From: Endocalyx cinctus
Taxonomy: Eukaryota; Ascomycota; Sordariomycetes; Amphisphaeriales; Apiosporaceae
Length of the DNA: 64,000 nt
NCBI GenBank assembly: GCA_001600455.1
Contig: BCKC01000001.1
Location: 5,048,441-5,112,440, forward strand
Direction: 5' to 3'
Below, one piece after another: positions 9,846 to 23,100 of the stretch (the first letter of the stretch is position 1; each line of letters starts with the position of its first letter). The notes below the pieces were generated by a model. It saw only the letters and a list, made by a program, of their open reading frames with translations. It did not search any database and was not told the origin of the DNA. The translations under genes and the position numbers were made by a program.

Positions 9846-12365
9846 ATGGTATTGAGCGCCATCTATACGAAGATATCCCTCGTGGCTATAGTCCTCATCC
9901 TAGCAAAATGGATCGTCTCGGCCGTTAGGTCGCGAAAAACGCCCCCGTTGCCGCCGGGACCAAAAGGCCTACCCGTAGTAGGGAATGTGGCGGATCTACC
10001 TCCCACCGGCGTACGGGAATGGGAGCATTGGTTAAAGCATAAGGATCTCTATGGTTGGTACCGCATACGTATTAATTGTCTTGAGTTATACATCCGCTAA
10101 GTAACATCGGTTTCGTAACGATAGGCCCCATCAGCTCCGTCACTACGCTAGGTACAACGGTAGTCATTCTGCACTCTCATGAGTTAGCTCTCGAATTGTT
10201 CGAGAAGCGGTCCTCGATCTACTCATCACGGACTAGACTAGTGTTCGGCGGGGAGATGTAAGACCTATCCCTATAATGGTAACTCTGCCTTCGAAGATCA
10301 GGATAGATACTAAAGAAATATAATCTTAGGGTCGGCTGGGAAAACAGCTTACCTCTTCAGCGGTATAATTCACGATTTCGTGCAATCAGGAGGTCGATTC
10401 ACGCCACGATCGGCACGCAGTCGAACATCTCGGGGTATAAACCCTTGCAGGAGCTTGAGTCCCGCCGATTTCTTCTCCGGGTTCTAAAAAAGCCGGAGGG
10501 ACTGCTTGATCATGTTGGCACGTAAGTAAACGTCCGAGTAAATGTAATTTTCTTATTTTCTGTCTCTTGAGCGGGAGAAAACCGAAAAAAACGAAGTCAC
10601 TAATGAAGTAATCTAGTGAGGCCGGAGCTATGGTACTTAAAATGATATACGGTTACACAATTGAGCCGCATAAGCCAGACCCGCTCGTTAAACTCGCCAG
10701 CGAAGCATTCGATCAGTTTTCTCTGTCCACCGTCCCGGGTTACTGGCTCCCGGACATAATTCCCGCATGTATGTTGGCTGCACTGACCGAAAAAAAAAAA
10801 AAAAACCAGTTTCCAAGTTACTTTCCCATTCCTCCCGCTCATTTTCATTACTAAAAGATTTTTTTACTAAAAGGGGTAAAAAAAAAAATTATTGTTCAAA
10901 GCTAATACCAGCCAGTGCGTTACGCCCCCGAATGGATGCCAGGAGCCGGTTTCCAAAAGACGGCTCGAGAATGGCACGCGAAACTAATAGAGTCGGCCGA
11001 AATACCATTACACTTCTCTAAACGACGGATACAGAGAGGGAATGACGAAAAGTCATTCGTGTCGGACTTTTACAAGAAAACGAACGATGGGGTCCTTAGC
11101 CCCGAGGATGAATATGTTCTTAAATGGAGCGCCGTAAGTCTTTGGGGGGGGGGGGGGGGGGGAATTACCGATTTTTTTTTTATTTTATTTTTTATTTTTT
11201 ATTTTTTATTTATTTACTTTTTTTCTTATTCGGCAGTTGGCTTTGAAACCCCTCCAATTCTCGTTAAGACCAAGGAGTAGTTGCCTTGGCTTTAACTGCT
11301 TCCCGAAAATACTCTTTCTTTGGTTACCCCCCTTCCCCCTCCTATAAGGGAATGTCGATATATATATACAGATATATATATTCCACTATATGGGCCGGCC
11401 CGTACAGAAGAAAATTAAGGTTTGACGTGATAGATTAAGTCAGTTACTGACAATCAGGTTTATCGCAGGTATCGTTGTACGGTGGTGGATCAGATACGGT
11501 GAGCGTGATCCAAATCTCTTCGCCCTTCTCCAATCTAATAATAGAGCGGTGTGTGTCATGATGTTTACTTACACAAAAGCGATATTTGCTTTTTCGCAGT
11601 CAGTGAGCACGGTAAAGTCGTTCTTCCTGGCTATGACGTTGTTTCCGGACATACAACGCACGGCCCAGGAAGAGATCGATCGCGTCGTCGGATCCGGAAG
11701 ACTTCCTACTTTCGAAGACCGAGAAAATCTGCCTTACCTCGAAGCTTTAGTCAAAGAAATCTGGCGTTGGCACCCCGTGGCTCCGACGGGCGTCGCTCAC
11801 ACCACTTCTACCGACGACGTCGTAAACGGTTACTATATACCAAAGGGAGCTATTGTAATTCCAAATATATGGTTAGTCTTCTTGAATCATTCGATTACCA
11901 AAAAGTTTGACTAGTAATTATCTCCTAACCCAAAAGAAAAAAAAAATATTAATACTATTTCTACGCTATAGGTGGATTGCCCATGATCCGGAAGTCTACC
12001 CTAACCCGGCCGCATTTGACCCATCCCGTTATCTCACCACTGCGAACCCCCCCACGGACCCACGCGACTATGCTTTCGGCTATGGACGCAGGATCTGTCC
12101 TGGTCGGTACTTAGCTGATATGTCCGTATGGATCACGGTCGCGCAGTCACTGGCCGTCTTCGAGATAAGCAAAGGCCTGGACGAGGACGGCGAGGTCATC
12201 GAGCCCAAGGTGTCCTTCACTGCCGGTATCATCAGTCATCCGGAGCCCTTCAAGGCCACGGTGAAGCCAAGGAGCGCCCAGCACGCGGCGCTGATAATGG
12301 AGGTCGAGACGCTGCATCCCTGGGAGAAGAGCCACGCGGACGAGCTGGATGACATCGTTGCTTAA
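9846..12365 (+). CDS. Cytochrome P450 monooxygenase
   Basis: Microsomal haem-thiolate monooxygenase that uses NADPH-P450 reductase. Eight exons join in frame: 9846–10053, 10125–10257, 10330–10521, 10617–10768, 10916–11133, 11469–11498, 11600–11871 and 11972–12365, giving 532 residues, the usual length for fungal P450s. An N-terminal membrane anchor (IYTKISLVAIVLILAKWIVS) precedes the proline hinge LPPGPKGLPVVGN. The I-helix has YGGGSDTSVST, the K-helix KEIWRWHP (ExxR), followed by FDPSRYL and the haem loop FGYGRRICPGRYLAD with Cys444 as iron ligand. All key residues are present, so the gene looks functional. The sequence style resembles the O-methylsterigmatocystin-oxidoreductase-like P450s of fungal clusters. 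Intron 5 is unusually long (335 bp) and carries a 19-G run. It lies upstream of the PKS on the same strand; substrate unknown. Confidence 0.9.
11144..11162. repeat. Poly-G tract (19 nt) inside P450 intron 5
   Basis: A run of 19 G followed by a T-rich stretch to about 11225, all within the 335-bp fifth intron. Probably length-variable. Confidence 0.85.
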
Positions 12366-14924
12366 GTAACATATTTCACATGTTATTCTGGTTCTCGGCC
12401 TTTGAGGTCCACATATGGCGAATAAATTTACCTGGCTCGGAGCACCCTCTCCACCTTCACCTAGGTGTGGATGACTATGTTATGGAAAAAGATTTTCAGC
12501 TCTCTCAAAAGTGGGCTTTACGCAAGGTGACTGTCACCTTTTATATCGTAACCGTGCCACCTATTTGCATATATTGTAACGTAGTTCGGGGCATAAAAAT
12601 GTGTGTGCCGTTCTCCCATGCAACGTTGACAGGTAGCATCGAGTTACTTTATTTTTCTTTTCTTCTTTTTTTTTCCCGTGTATTTTCGGAATAGTTCTTG
12701 GTGTTGGGTCAAATATCCACTGGACTGCACTTGCATACGCAGTATATGCAAGTGGGATGAGCGCTTAGATAATCCACATCTTTCCCGGCACTTTCGTACG
12801 TTTTTATCGGCTATCACATCTCTTTTTGAAGTGCGGGCCGATGCCCACCCCGCGGGTCTCTGGGCAAAGATCAGTTTTTGGTTAATGAGCTTCGTAAAAA
12901 GTCATGGATAGTCAAAAGATAAGAGGTCGATTTACCCTATATAACACGTGTTAACCGAGGGGGGCCGGGAAAGTAGCAAGGTAGCTGTAATCGGTATACC
13001 TAGGTAAGCTCGTACAAGTATAAAAAAAAAAGAAAGAAAGAAAAACTAAGTCATCGGATGATCTAATGACACAGGGTTAAACGTGTGACGGGTCAGGTGA
13101 TCGATAAATTAGATAAGACCGAATAAACCCTTTTCCACGCGGGTGCCAATGCAGGAAGGGTATGGATTCCGGTGCAGTAGTTAGGCTTGGTATAAGGATA
13201 CTCGGGTATATAATGTAACTATAAGCGTGATAATCGAAATCACTTCACCTTGGAATCCCTAGGGATTAAGAAAAGATAAAGTTGTAAGTATGCAAGCAAT
13301 ACTTTGTAAAGATAGCATATCGTCGCTCGTAGGCCAGCTGTCCTCGGTACCGAAGTCAGGAGAAACCTGGAAATAGACGGAGGGTCCCCCAGCCATGGCT
13401 TTCTTGCATGTTCGGAATACGACTCGGCACAGAATAGATACCTACATAACCTTCTTTCTTTCTTTCCTTTTTCTCTCTTTGCTTTTGCCGTCTTCCTGCA
13501 AAGTGGGGACACGGGATTTCCTGAAAAGAAAGTGACAGACCCACGATCTACGTGCCTGGGTATCCAAAGAAGAAAGCTCGTGGGCTCGAGAGCTCAAAAA
13601 AGCGAGAAGGGGGGGGGGGGGCAGGGAGGGAAGAAGAAAAGAAAAGGGTAGCATAAAGCAGGCGTGAAGTCCTGCATAGGTCTTACACTCCCTGACGAAC
13701 CATGAGGAATGATATGCACTCAAATCGTAATATATTGGTCAGACTAGTGATGAGGCGCATCCCAACGAGCCGGGGCGAACGGTTTTCTGCGGAGAATCAG
13801 GTAATAGTGAAAAAAATAAGAGCGAATAAAAAAAAGAGAGAGAGAGAAAACTGCACAGTGCTCAAATGGACCGGTCCGACGGCTGATACAGGGGGGAGCG
13901 GGAGTGTAGGGATTGCAGACAAGCATTATAGAGCATAGCCAGGACGATAGTCAAGCGGAGATGCCCCATTTCCCTCTCGTTCCCCTTCGACTAGGTCCAA
14001 ATAGTTATTATAGCTAAGGGGCAGAGAGGAGGGGGATTCCAGGACGTAGGCCAAAATAATAAAAAGGACCACGAGTTTGGTGGGACGATTGACGAATTGC
14101 AATCCACAATCGAGCAATCGAAGGTAGGGTCAATTATCGGTTATTTTGTCAGCTCACCACACAGACATTATGGGCCGCACGGGGGACACACGGGCACACA
14201 GACACACGGATACACAGACGACCAACACTCTTCGTTTTGGGATTTGACGTCTGGGTTCAAGGACGGATCTCATTTCCCCGGCGATCGATTGCTCGATTAG
14301 AGTATCTCACGGGATCTTATTTATCAAGTTTTAACCCATCTTATTTCCCCCGGATTATAATATTCCAAGTCAAGGAAAAGAAACATGTTGGAGCCTTTCA
14401 AAAAAAAAAAAAAAAAAAATCAAAGCATCAAAGGAATAAAAAGTAAAAGGAATGCTTTCGTCCACTCTTTTTTTTTACCTTTACCTTTACCTTATGCTTC
14501 TGCAACTATCCCTGGTCATTTTCTTGATTCATTCAATCAAAGCCCGAATATGAATATGACTTATGATTATTTTCTCTGATCATATTCAGATGCCGATATA
14601 ATACAACTTGAAGAATTGATTTGATAATAAAGTTAGTATACATGTAGTTGCCCATATAACTGCATAACTGCACGCTGCATCATGCAACTCTGGCGTTATA
14701 GAATACCAACATCTACACGAAGAAACCAGTAAAACTTCATCAAAAATGTTGACCCTTTCATATTTCAACCCAAAGTGGCCTGCAGAAATTTATATTGGAA
14801 TGTTTTAAGACGATAGAAGTCACCGTTCTAACTGAATTGGTAAAAGAAAATTCCATGAAAACTTACTCTTTACTAACTGCGGGACCTTTTTTTCTCGGGC
14901 GGAGAGGGGAAAATGGGTCTCACG

Positions 14925-15115
14925 AATCTTTCCTCTTTTTTTCTTCTCTCTCTCTTCTCTGCCTGCCTCACTGCTTACCTCTCTGACTGCATCTCTGCTT
15001 GCCTCTCTGTCTGCCTCTCTCTCTTCCCGTCTATTTGCCTATCTAGCCGATTATCTGCCTATCTCTCTCCCCTTGTCTCTCTCTTTCTCTCTTTTTCTCA
15101 TTCGTATCTTCTTTA
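14925..15115. repeat. Degenerate pyrimidine minisatellite (CTGCCTCTCT-like)
   Basis: About 190 nt of nearly pure pyrimidine on the plus strand made of imperfect CTGCCT/CTCT units. The long open frame through it (14913–15167) is an artefact of low complexity. Confidence 0.75.
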
Positions 15116-16992
15116 TATAATTGTGGTTTTTCTCATTTTACTTATACTTAAGTCTAGTACAGCTTAGCTTAGCTCGGGTTTCGAATCCTTTCTTTTAAGT
15201 AAAAAAGTGACTTTTAAGCTGCGGAGAGAGAGACAAGAGATCCTTGGATAATTAAGGTGAGACAACCTTACGCCACTTATTACACAAGATTTTGGAACCA
15301 AATAATTACACGTTTAGGATCATGGTAGTATTATAAAAATTACTCGACATGCGACGTAATACCTTTAAAATAAACTTTATATAATATATCCCATCCCCTA
15401 TCCCCTATCCCACCATTCAGGGGGGACGGTAGGTTAATGTTGATCATTGGAGAAAAGTTAAGAATAATTTCCTGGTTTAGTAGATGTTATATGTACATTT
15501 TACCACACGTGCATATCATTCCATTTGACACGCATACTACGGTAGAGTATAACATCAATAGAATATATGTAGTATACGTAAAAAAAAAAAAAAAAAAAAA
15601 GAACGAATCAATTATCCAGTAATATGAATCCTAGCATTAATTTAATTCTTAAAACAGGCCTAAACTTATCTTGATATACCCCCCCCCTCCCTTTTCCCAA
15701 AGACGTTTCGTTTCCGGCTGACGCGCATTTAGTACCATAAGCTCTTCCCCCCCCCCCCATCCCCTCCTCTCTCTCTTAAAACATTCCCGATTCAATAATT
15801 CCCACTTGCCATTTATATCCTCACCCAGTCAAAAAGAACATTCCTATTTGATCGGCACGAATGCGAAAAAAAGGGAAGAAAACGGAACAGCGGTGAGCGG
15901 GCAGGACGGGCAAAACGTGCAAAGTAGGCAAAAGCGGGAGATGCGGGTAGGGGTCAGAGAATTAAGAAAGAAAAAGGACAACAAAAAAAAAGGTCTCATC
16001 AAGACCCTGCAGCAACCCTGAACTTGTACGTATTTTACTACATCGTATGTACTAGACTTACTTTGCCAATTCTCAGATAGAAAAACAAAAACCTTGTCTT
16101 TTTTTTTTTTATTTCCCCATTCCTTACATAGACTAGGTTAGATGATAGAAAAAAGAATGGGCTATTCGTACGATGCCAAGAGTGGAAGCCCGCCAGGGAA
16201 TATGTGGATAATTTGGTGGTTTTTTTCACAGGAGCTAACGTTTAGTTCTTAACATACAAAACGAAGGAGGGGCTAATCCAGGGCCACTTCAGATGAACAC
16301 GGAGAGAGAGAGATAAAAAGTGCATAGTAAGAAAATCAAGCGAGGATTAAGAGCAAAGAGGAAGGGAAATCGTATTAGCTCAATCCTTTTTTGGTTTCTT
16401 GGAGGGCTAAATTCTGTGAAGACCCTTTCTTCTTCCATACGTTCCCTGCTACGATCCACCCCAACAGTGCAAATAATATACGGTCCGTTTGTGGCGGCAT
16501 TGGGTCACACTATTTGCCTTTTGACTTACCCAGGAAGCCGATTTCAACTTATGCAGCGTCCTACTCTAGGAACGAAAAAAAGAGACTCCATTTCTTTTTA
16601 TGCAGTTGCGTCTTTAGCTGCGTATACGATGTATAGTTGACGTGAAGGAGGGTTATATGTGATAAACTAGGTCCCAGGGTATGGTTAGATTAATATGTGG
16701 TACACGTGTAGCTATGTATTGTTATATACACGATGGAAACATATGTACAAGTATATGTATACATATATACACTCTCTCTCATATAGATACACATACACAC
16801 ACATATACACGTATGTAAGTATATATAAATACATGATACGGTCCACAGTCTCAAATCTTCGTCATCTTCTTTGCCTTCACTTCTCCACGCAGACGATTAG
16901 ACGATTACCCGCATAATTGACACGGGCACTGTTCAATTAATCTTAATATCGTAAGATTCCTTCTTCTCTATATTTACTCTCCCTCTCCCATT

Positions 16993-17011
16993 CCGTCATT
17001 GGAACCGTCAT
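16993..17011. promoter_or_regulatory. Paired CCGTCAT sites upstream of the PKS
   Basis: Two exact CCGTCAT heptamers (reverse complement ATGACGG) lie 12 bp apart at 16993–16999 and 17005–17011, about 140 bp before the PKS start codon. The same heptamer in reverse orientation lies upstream of the P450 at 9580–9586. The TGACG core is typical of bZIP regulators. Co-regulation is inference. Confidence 0.3.
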
Positions 17012-17141
17012 ATGTACTGACCGGAGCGTGCGCAAAGAGATCCTCCTTCATGATACCCCCCAAGTTTTTTTTTTAATTCATAATACCCCATAACGTAAGA
17101 TAGGAAGGGGGGACCCTCCCACAACGGCAAATAAAGAAAAC

Positions 17142-20100
17142 ATGGCTTCTGTTGAACCTATCGCCGTCATTGGCTTAGACGCCAAGTATCCTTGCGATGG
17201 TGACACTCCGGAGAAATTCTACGAGTTCCTCGTCGCCGGAAGGTCAGCCAGGCGCCCGGTGCCCCCGGAACGATACAATGCCGCCGCATTCTGGCATCCA
17301 GATAACCACAGAGATGGAATCGTAAGCATCACCCCCACCTCTTATCTCCGAAACTTGTCGTCAGCTGACATCAAGTAATACAGATCGGTGGAAAGGAAGG
17401 ACACTTCCTAAACGCCAATGTAAAGGCGTTTGACGCCCCCTTTTTCTCCATCACTCCGGCTGAAGCCGCGAGCATGGACCCTCAGCAGCGCATGCTCCTC
17501 GAGTGTGTATACACGGCTATGGAGAACGCCGGTATCACGCTTGACCAGATGAAGGGCTCGAATACGGGAACGTATGTCGGCGCTTTCATCTGGGATTACC
17601 GTGATCTCCTCATCAAGGACGTCGACGTCCCCATGATGTACACCGGATCCGGTACCATTACCAGCACCCTCGCCGGTCGGGTCAACTGGTTCTACGACTT
17701 TTCGGGCCCTGCCTTGAGCATGGATACCGCCTGCTCAAGTAGTATGGTTGCCCTTCACCAGGCCATAGTCGGTTTGAAATCGCGCGATTGCGATATTGTA
17801 CGTCAATTCATTCTTTTTTTTTTCATATAAGAGAGTACTTCTTAGGAATAATGACTTACGATAATCGCGTATAGGCTCTCGCCTGTGGTGCCAACTTAAT
17901 ACTTTCTCCTGAATTTGGGTTGGAATTGAACGCTCTAGGTGTCCTCAACCGAGACGGTGTCTCGTACAGTTTTGACGAGAGGGCTAGCGGATACGGACGA
18001 AGTGAAGGTATCGGAGCTATCGTGCTCAAGAGATTCTCAGACGCCCTACGGGATGGGGACAGTAAGTTTATCTACCCCCTCAAATTCCTCTCCGCAAGAT
18101 CATATCCCCAAATGACTAACTCGCGAAACCCAGCCATCCGTGCCGTCATCCGCAACTCTGGCAGCAACCACGACGGACACTCGCCCGGTCTGACCGCCCC
18201 GTCGGGCGAGTCCCAGGCTGCGCTGATGCGCAAGACCTACTCTCAAGCTGGCCTTGACCCCTCCATGACGCGCTTCTTCGAGGCGCACGGAACCGGCACG
18301 CCCGTGGGCGACCCCATCGAGGCCGGCGCCATCAGCGAGATGTTCACGCCATACCGGTCCGAGGAGGAGCCCCTCTACATCGGCGCCGTCAAGAGTAACG
18401 TCGGCCACTCCGAAGGTGCCTCCGGTATCACCTCCGTCATCAAGAGCATCCTCACGCTCGAGGCCGGCGTCATCCCCGCTAACGCCTGGTTCGAGAATCG
18501 CAACCCCAAGATTCCCGACAGCTGGCACTTCCGCTTCCCCACCAAGGCACTTACCTTCCCTGAAATCAAGGGTGGGGTTCGTCGGGTTTCCATCAACTCT
18601 TTCGGTGTCTCCGGTACCAACGCTCACATTGTCATGGATGACGCCCTCAGCTTTCTCAGAGAGCATGGCTATAAGCTCCCGCACAAAACGATTGAAAAGC
18701 CTACGCTGCCAGGCACACTTGGTAAGTTTTTTAATTAAAACCCTGACAAACATGTAACGCAAACCATCAAACAAGCAAACATACTGACTCTCCTGATTCT
18801 TTATAGCTATTGAAGCACCTGCCACAAATGGTGCTACAAATGGCGATCACGCCACAAATGGTGTGGCCAATGGTCACACTAATGGCATCACTAACGGCAA
18901 CGGTGCTCCTGCCGCACGACCTCAGCTTTACGTGCTAAGCTCGCACGACCAGGATGGTATTGCCAGATTATGTGATGTATACAAGCAGAGATTACCAACT
19001 TACGATGAATCGCTCTATGACCTGAGCTTTACCCTCGCCAAGAAGAGAACCCACTTCAACTGGCGCGCGGCCATCGTCGCCGACTCCAAGGAGTCGCTTC
19101 TGCAATCACTTTCAGAGAAGCAACAAGTTACACGCGCCGTAGCCGAGGGTGGCCTCGGCTTCATCTTCACTGGTCAAGGTGCCCAGTGGGCCCTCATGGG
19201 AATGGACTTGGTACATTACCCCGTCTTCAAGCAGAGTCTCGAAGCGGCCGACGCGTACATGAAGACATTAGGCAGCGAATGGTCTGCCATTGAGGAGCTT
19301 TCAAAGGCCAAGGACCAATCCCGCGTCAACGAGGCCGAGTTCTCCCAGCCTCTATGCACGGCTCTGCAAGTCGCCCTCGTTGACCTGCTCACCTCCTTCG
19401 GCGTTTCCGCTCAGGCGGTGGCCGGTCACTCTTCGGGTGAGATCGCGGCAGCCTACTCGGTCGGCGCCATCACGCGGGAGTCGGCCTGGAAGATCGCCTA
19501 CTGGCGAGGATACATGTCGGCGAAGCTCGTCCGGGCCGCCATCTCCGGACCCAAGACCACCATGGCGGCCGTCGGTCTCAACCTCGCCAAGGCCGGCGAG
19601 GCCATCGACAAGGTCAACCAGATGGACCGCTTCCGAGGACTTCCCAAGCTCACCGTCGCCTGTATGAACAGCAAAGACAGCCAGACCATCAGCGGTGACG
19701 CCGCTCAGATCGAGGCCCTCGTCGAGATGCTTAAGGAAGATAAGACCTTCGCGCGCCAGCTCACCGTCGAGTTGGCCTACCACTCAAGGTACATGGAGCC
19801 CATGTCGGCCGAGTACACCGCTTCTTTGGGAGACATCGAGGGCGGTTCCTGGGCCAAGGACGCCCCCAAGCCTCAATTCTTCTCCTCAACCTACGGTGCT
19901 CTCATCGACCCCGCTAAGCTTTGCGAGGCCGCGTACTGGACCAAGAACTTGGTTTCGCCCGTGCGATTCCACGAATCCGTTACGACCATGCTTAAGGCTA
20001 CGGTACAGGTTAGCGGAGAGTCTACTGACACGCCTCTAGTCACCGACGTGCTAGAAATTGGACCCCACGCTGCTCTCAGCGGCCCGCTGCGCAGCATCGT

Positions 20101-23100
20101 CGACGAGGCCAGAGGTAACGGTGCCGTACGATACCACAGCGTGCTCAGGCGCGGCGACCCCGACGTCAAGAGCGCCCTTCAGGCTGCTGGATCGTTGTTT
20201 AGCCGTGGTCTCCCGATCGATTTGGCCAAGGTCAACTACGTTGAAGGTGTCGAGCCCACCTTGGTGATCGGCCTTCCCCGTTACCCCTTCAACCACTCTA
20301 AGGAATACTGGTGCGAGAGTCGTCTCAGCCGAAACTTCCGCAACCGGCCGTACGTTCGTCACGAGCTTCTGGGTGCGCCGGTCAACGACTGGGACGGCAA
20401 GCACGACGCGATCTGGCGCAACTGGATCCGCGTCGCTGAGAACCCCTGGGTCGAGCACCACTTGGTTTCCGGCGCCTTCCTTTACCCTGCCGCCGGTATG
20501 CTCGTCATGGTCATCGAGGCTTGCCGACAGATGGCCGACCGTGAGAATCCAGGCAAGGAGATCAAGGGCTTCCGATTCAAGGAAGTTTCTTTCCACACGG
20601 CCCTTAGGGTCCCCGACGACACCATGGGTGTCGAGTCTCACTTGTACATGCGTCCCGTAAAGCAGGCCGCGATCGAGACCAAGGACTCCGAGTGGCGCGA
20701 GTTCCAGATCTGCACCGCTCAAGAAGACGACTCGTGGAGAGAGCACTGCCGAGGTCAGATCCTTATCGAATACGTCACATCAGAGAGCATTGTGGATGCC
20801 GGTCGGGAAGACCAGCTTCTTAAGGCCAAGTGCAACAACAAGATCGAAGAAGCCCGGACGACCTGCACTACTAAGGTTGCCGCTGAAGATATCTACGACG
20901 CGTGGAAGGAGCTTGGTCTCGTCTTCGGCCCGACCTTCCAAACCGTATCTGAGCCGAGCGTCGACCACGAGACTGGTACTGCTCTCGCTAAGCTTAACTC
21001 GACCGTTCATATCCTGGAGAAATTGATGCCCTACGAATACGTTCAGCCGCATCTCATCCACCCCAGCACCCTTGACGGCACATTCCAAGTTTGTCTTTCG
21101 CCGCTCATTTCCGACCCTTCACGACAGCAGAAGAATGTGGCGGTCCCGACTTTCGTTGACGAGCTCTGGGTATCTGGTACTCAGGATGCTAAAGATGGCT
21201 ACCAAGTATGCGCCGATGTCAAATTCCAGGGCCGCAAGGACTACGCAACTAGCTGTACCGCCATCGACACCGTCACCAAGCAACCTTCCATCCTCATTTC
21301 TGGCCTGATCATGACGGAGCTTGACAACGACGAGGAGGTGACGAAATCGGTCGATGACCCCAAGCACCGGTCATGGAATATCGACTGGAAGCCAGACACG
21401 GAGCGCCTCAGTCTCGAGGAGTCGACCAAAGCCTTTGGAGCCCCAGGCGGCCTTTTGCAATACGTTGACGCCTTGGTGCACAAGAACCCTAACGTTAAGA
21501 TCCTCGAGGTCTCTGCTGCAAACGGTGGAAAGACTGCCGAGATTCTCTCTACTTTGGGCAGGCGCTTTATAGATTACCTAGTCACCGATCCTTCGTCGTC
21601 GTTCTTCGACAAGGACCAGAAAATGTACATGGATGAGCGCGTGGACTTCAAGGTCCTTGACTTGACCAAAGCGCCAGCTGAACAGGGCTTTGAGAATGCA
21701 ACATATGATGTGGTTATTGGGACGGCCGCTTGCACTGCCGATAATATCGAACTTGCTCTAAAGAACGTTCTCGGCCTTATCAAGCCCCATGGAAAATTAA
21801 TCATATCTGTTCCAGAGGTCGCCCACTCTGCCGGAGTCTGGGGTTCGCGCCTGACAAAGGCCGGATTCACCGGACTTGACGCCGTCTTCACCGACGGATC
21901 CTCGACTGTGATGGCAACCAGCGTCCCCAACGGAGGCAAGGAAGGTGTCCTTGTTCAGCCAGCTTCCAAGAGCTATTACATTGTCCTGGACACGGCTTCG
22001 GATCTACAGAAGCAGGTGGCTGACAAGATGTCATCTAAACTATCGTCCAACGGTCAAGCAGTTACCTGCGGCACCCTTACAGAATACTCGCAGTTCGCGT
22101 CGACGGCGACCCCAGAAGCCCTCAGCAGCAGCACATGCATCCTCCTGCTTGATCTTGGAGCCGGTGTTCTGCAATCTGTCGACGAAGACGTTCTCAACAC
22201 TCTTAAGAAGATGGTGAACAGCAGGCGACTCCTCTGGGTGAACAAGGATGGATGCCCTGACACCGACCTCGTTACTGGGTTCGCCACTTGTATCCGCCTC
22301 GAGAGGCGTGAGCTCGACTTCGTCATCATCACTGTCCAGCCCGAGGAGACCGTTGACACCATCTCCAAGAGGGTATTGGAAATTGACACCGCCGTAGCCG
22401 AGTGCGAGGGACCCATTGAGACCTCGTACAAGATTCGTGACGGTCTTATCAACATCCCGCGACTCGTAGATGCCACCGATGTGTCGGAGCACGTCATCAA
22501 GCATTCTAAGACTGCCGAGGTAGCCGAAGTTCCCTTCGGCTCCGACGCCAGCCGATCTCTTCGTCTCCAGATCCGCGACATCGGTCTCCTGGATTCGTTG
22601 TGCTTCGATGACGACCCCTTGCACGCCGCCCCGCTCGCGGATAACGAGGTTGAATTCCAGACCAAGGCCACCGCCGTCAACTTCAAGGACTTGGCTGTCA
22701 TGCTTGGCAAGATCAAGGAGACTCCGGTCGGTCTTGAGTCAGCTGGTATCGTTACTAGGGTAGGAGCCGGTGTTAAGAACTTCAAGGAGGGTGACCGCGT
22801 TTTCGGCTTCGCCTTCAGGGGCGCCTTCTCCACCCACGTCCGGGGCTTGGAAGGTACCGTTGCCAAGATCCCCGAAGGCATGTCCTTCGCTGATGCCGCC
22901 ATCCTGCCCATTGTCTACACTACCGCTTACGCCTGTCTCTACGACATCGGTGAGCTTGGAAAGCGCACCGCCATGGGTAAGAAGTCGAGCATTTTGATCC
23001 ACGCCGCCGCCGGTGGTGTCGGCCAGGCTGCCATTCAGCTCGCTCAGCGTGAAGGTGCCGAGATTTTCGCCACTGTTGGAAGCATTGAGAAGCGAGACTT

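Larger units (their letters stand above)
12366..17141. other. Intergenic between P450 and PKS
   Basis: About 4.8 kb with no supportable gene. Open frames at 12380–12694, 13240–13723 and 16320–16640 are low-complexity or chance. It holds a pyrimidine-rich repeat (14925–15115), poly-A, poly-G and poly-C tracts and a (TA/CA)-rich stretch near 16700–16830. One TACCTAGGTA palindrome lies at 12997–13006. The final few hundred bp form the PKS promoter. A third cluster gene would be expected here, but I see none. Confidence 0.6.

Noticed and set aside
14913..15167. Open frame with repeated C-L-S-D residues
   Set aside because: Low-complexity pyrimidine repeat, not a protein.
18100..18825. Minus-strand open frame of 241 codons opposite the KS
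   Set aside because: Antisense shadow of KS exon 4.
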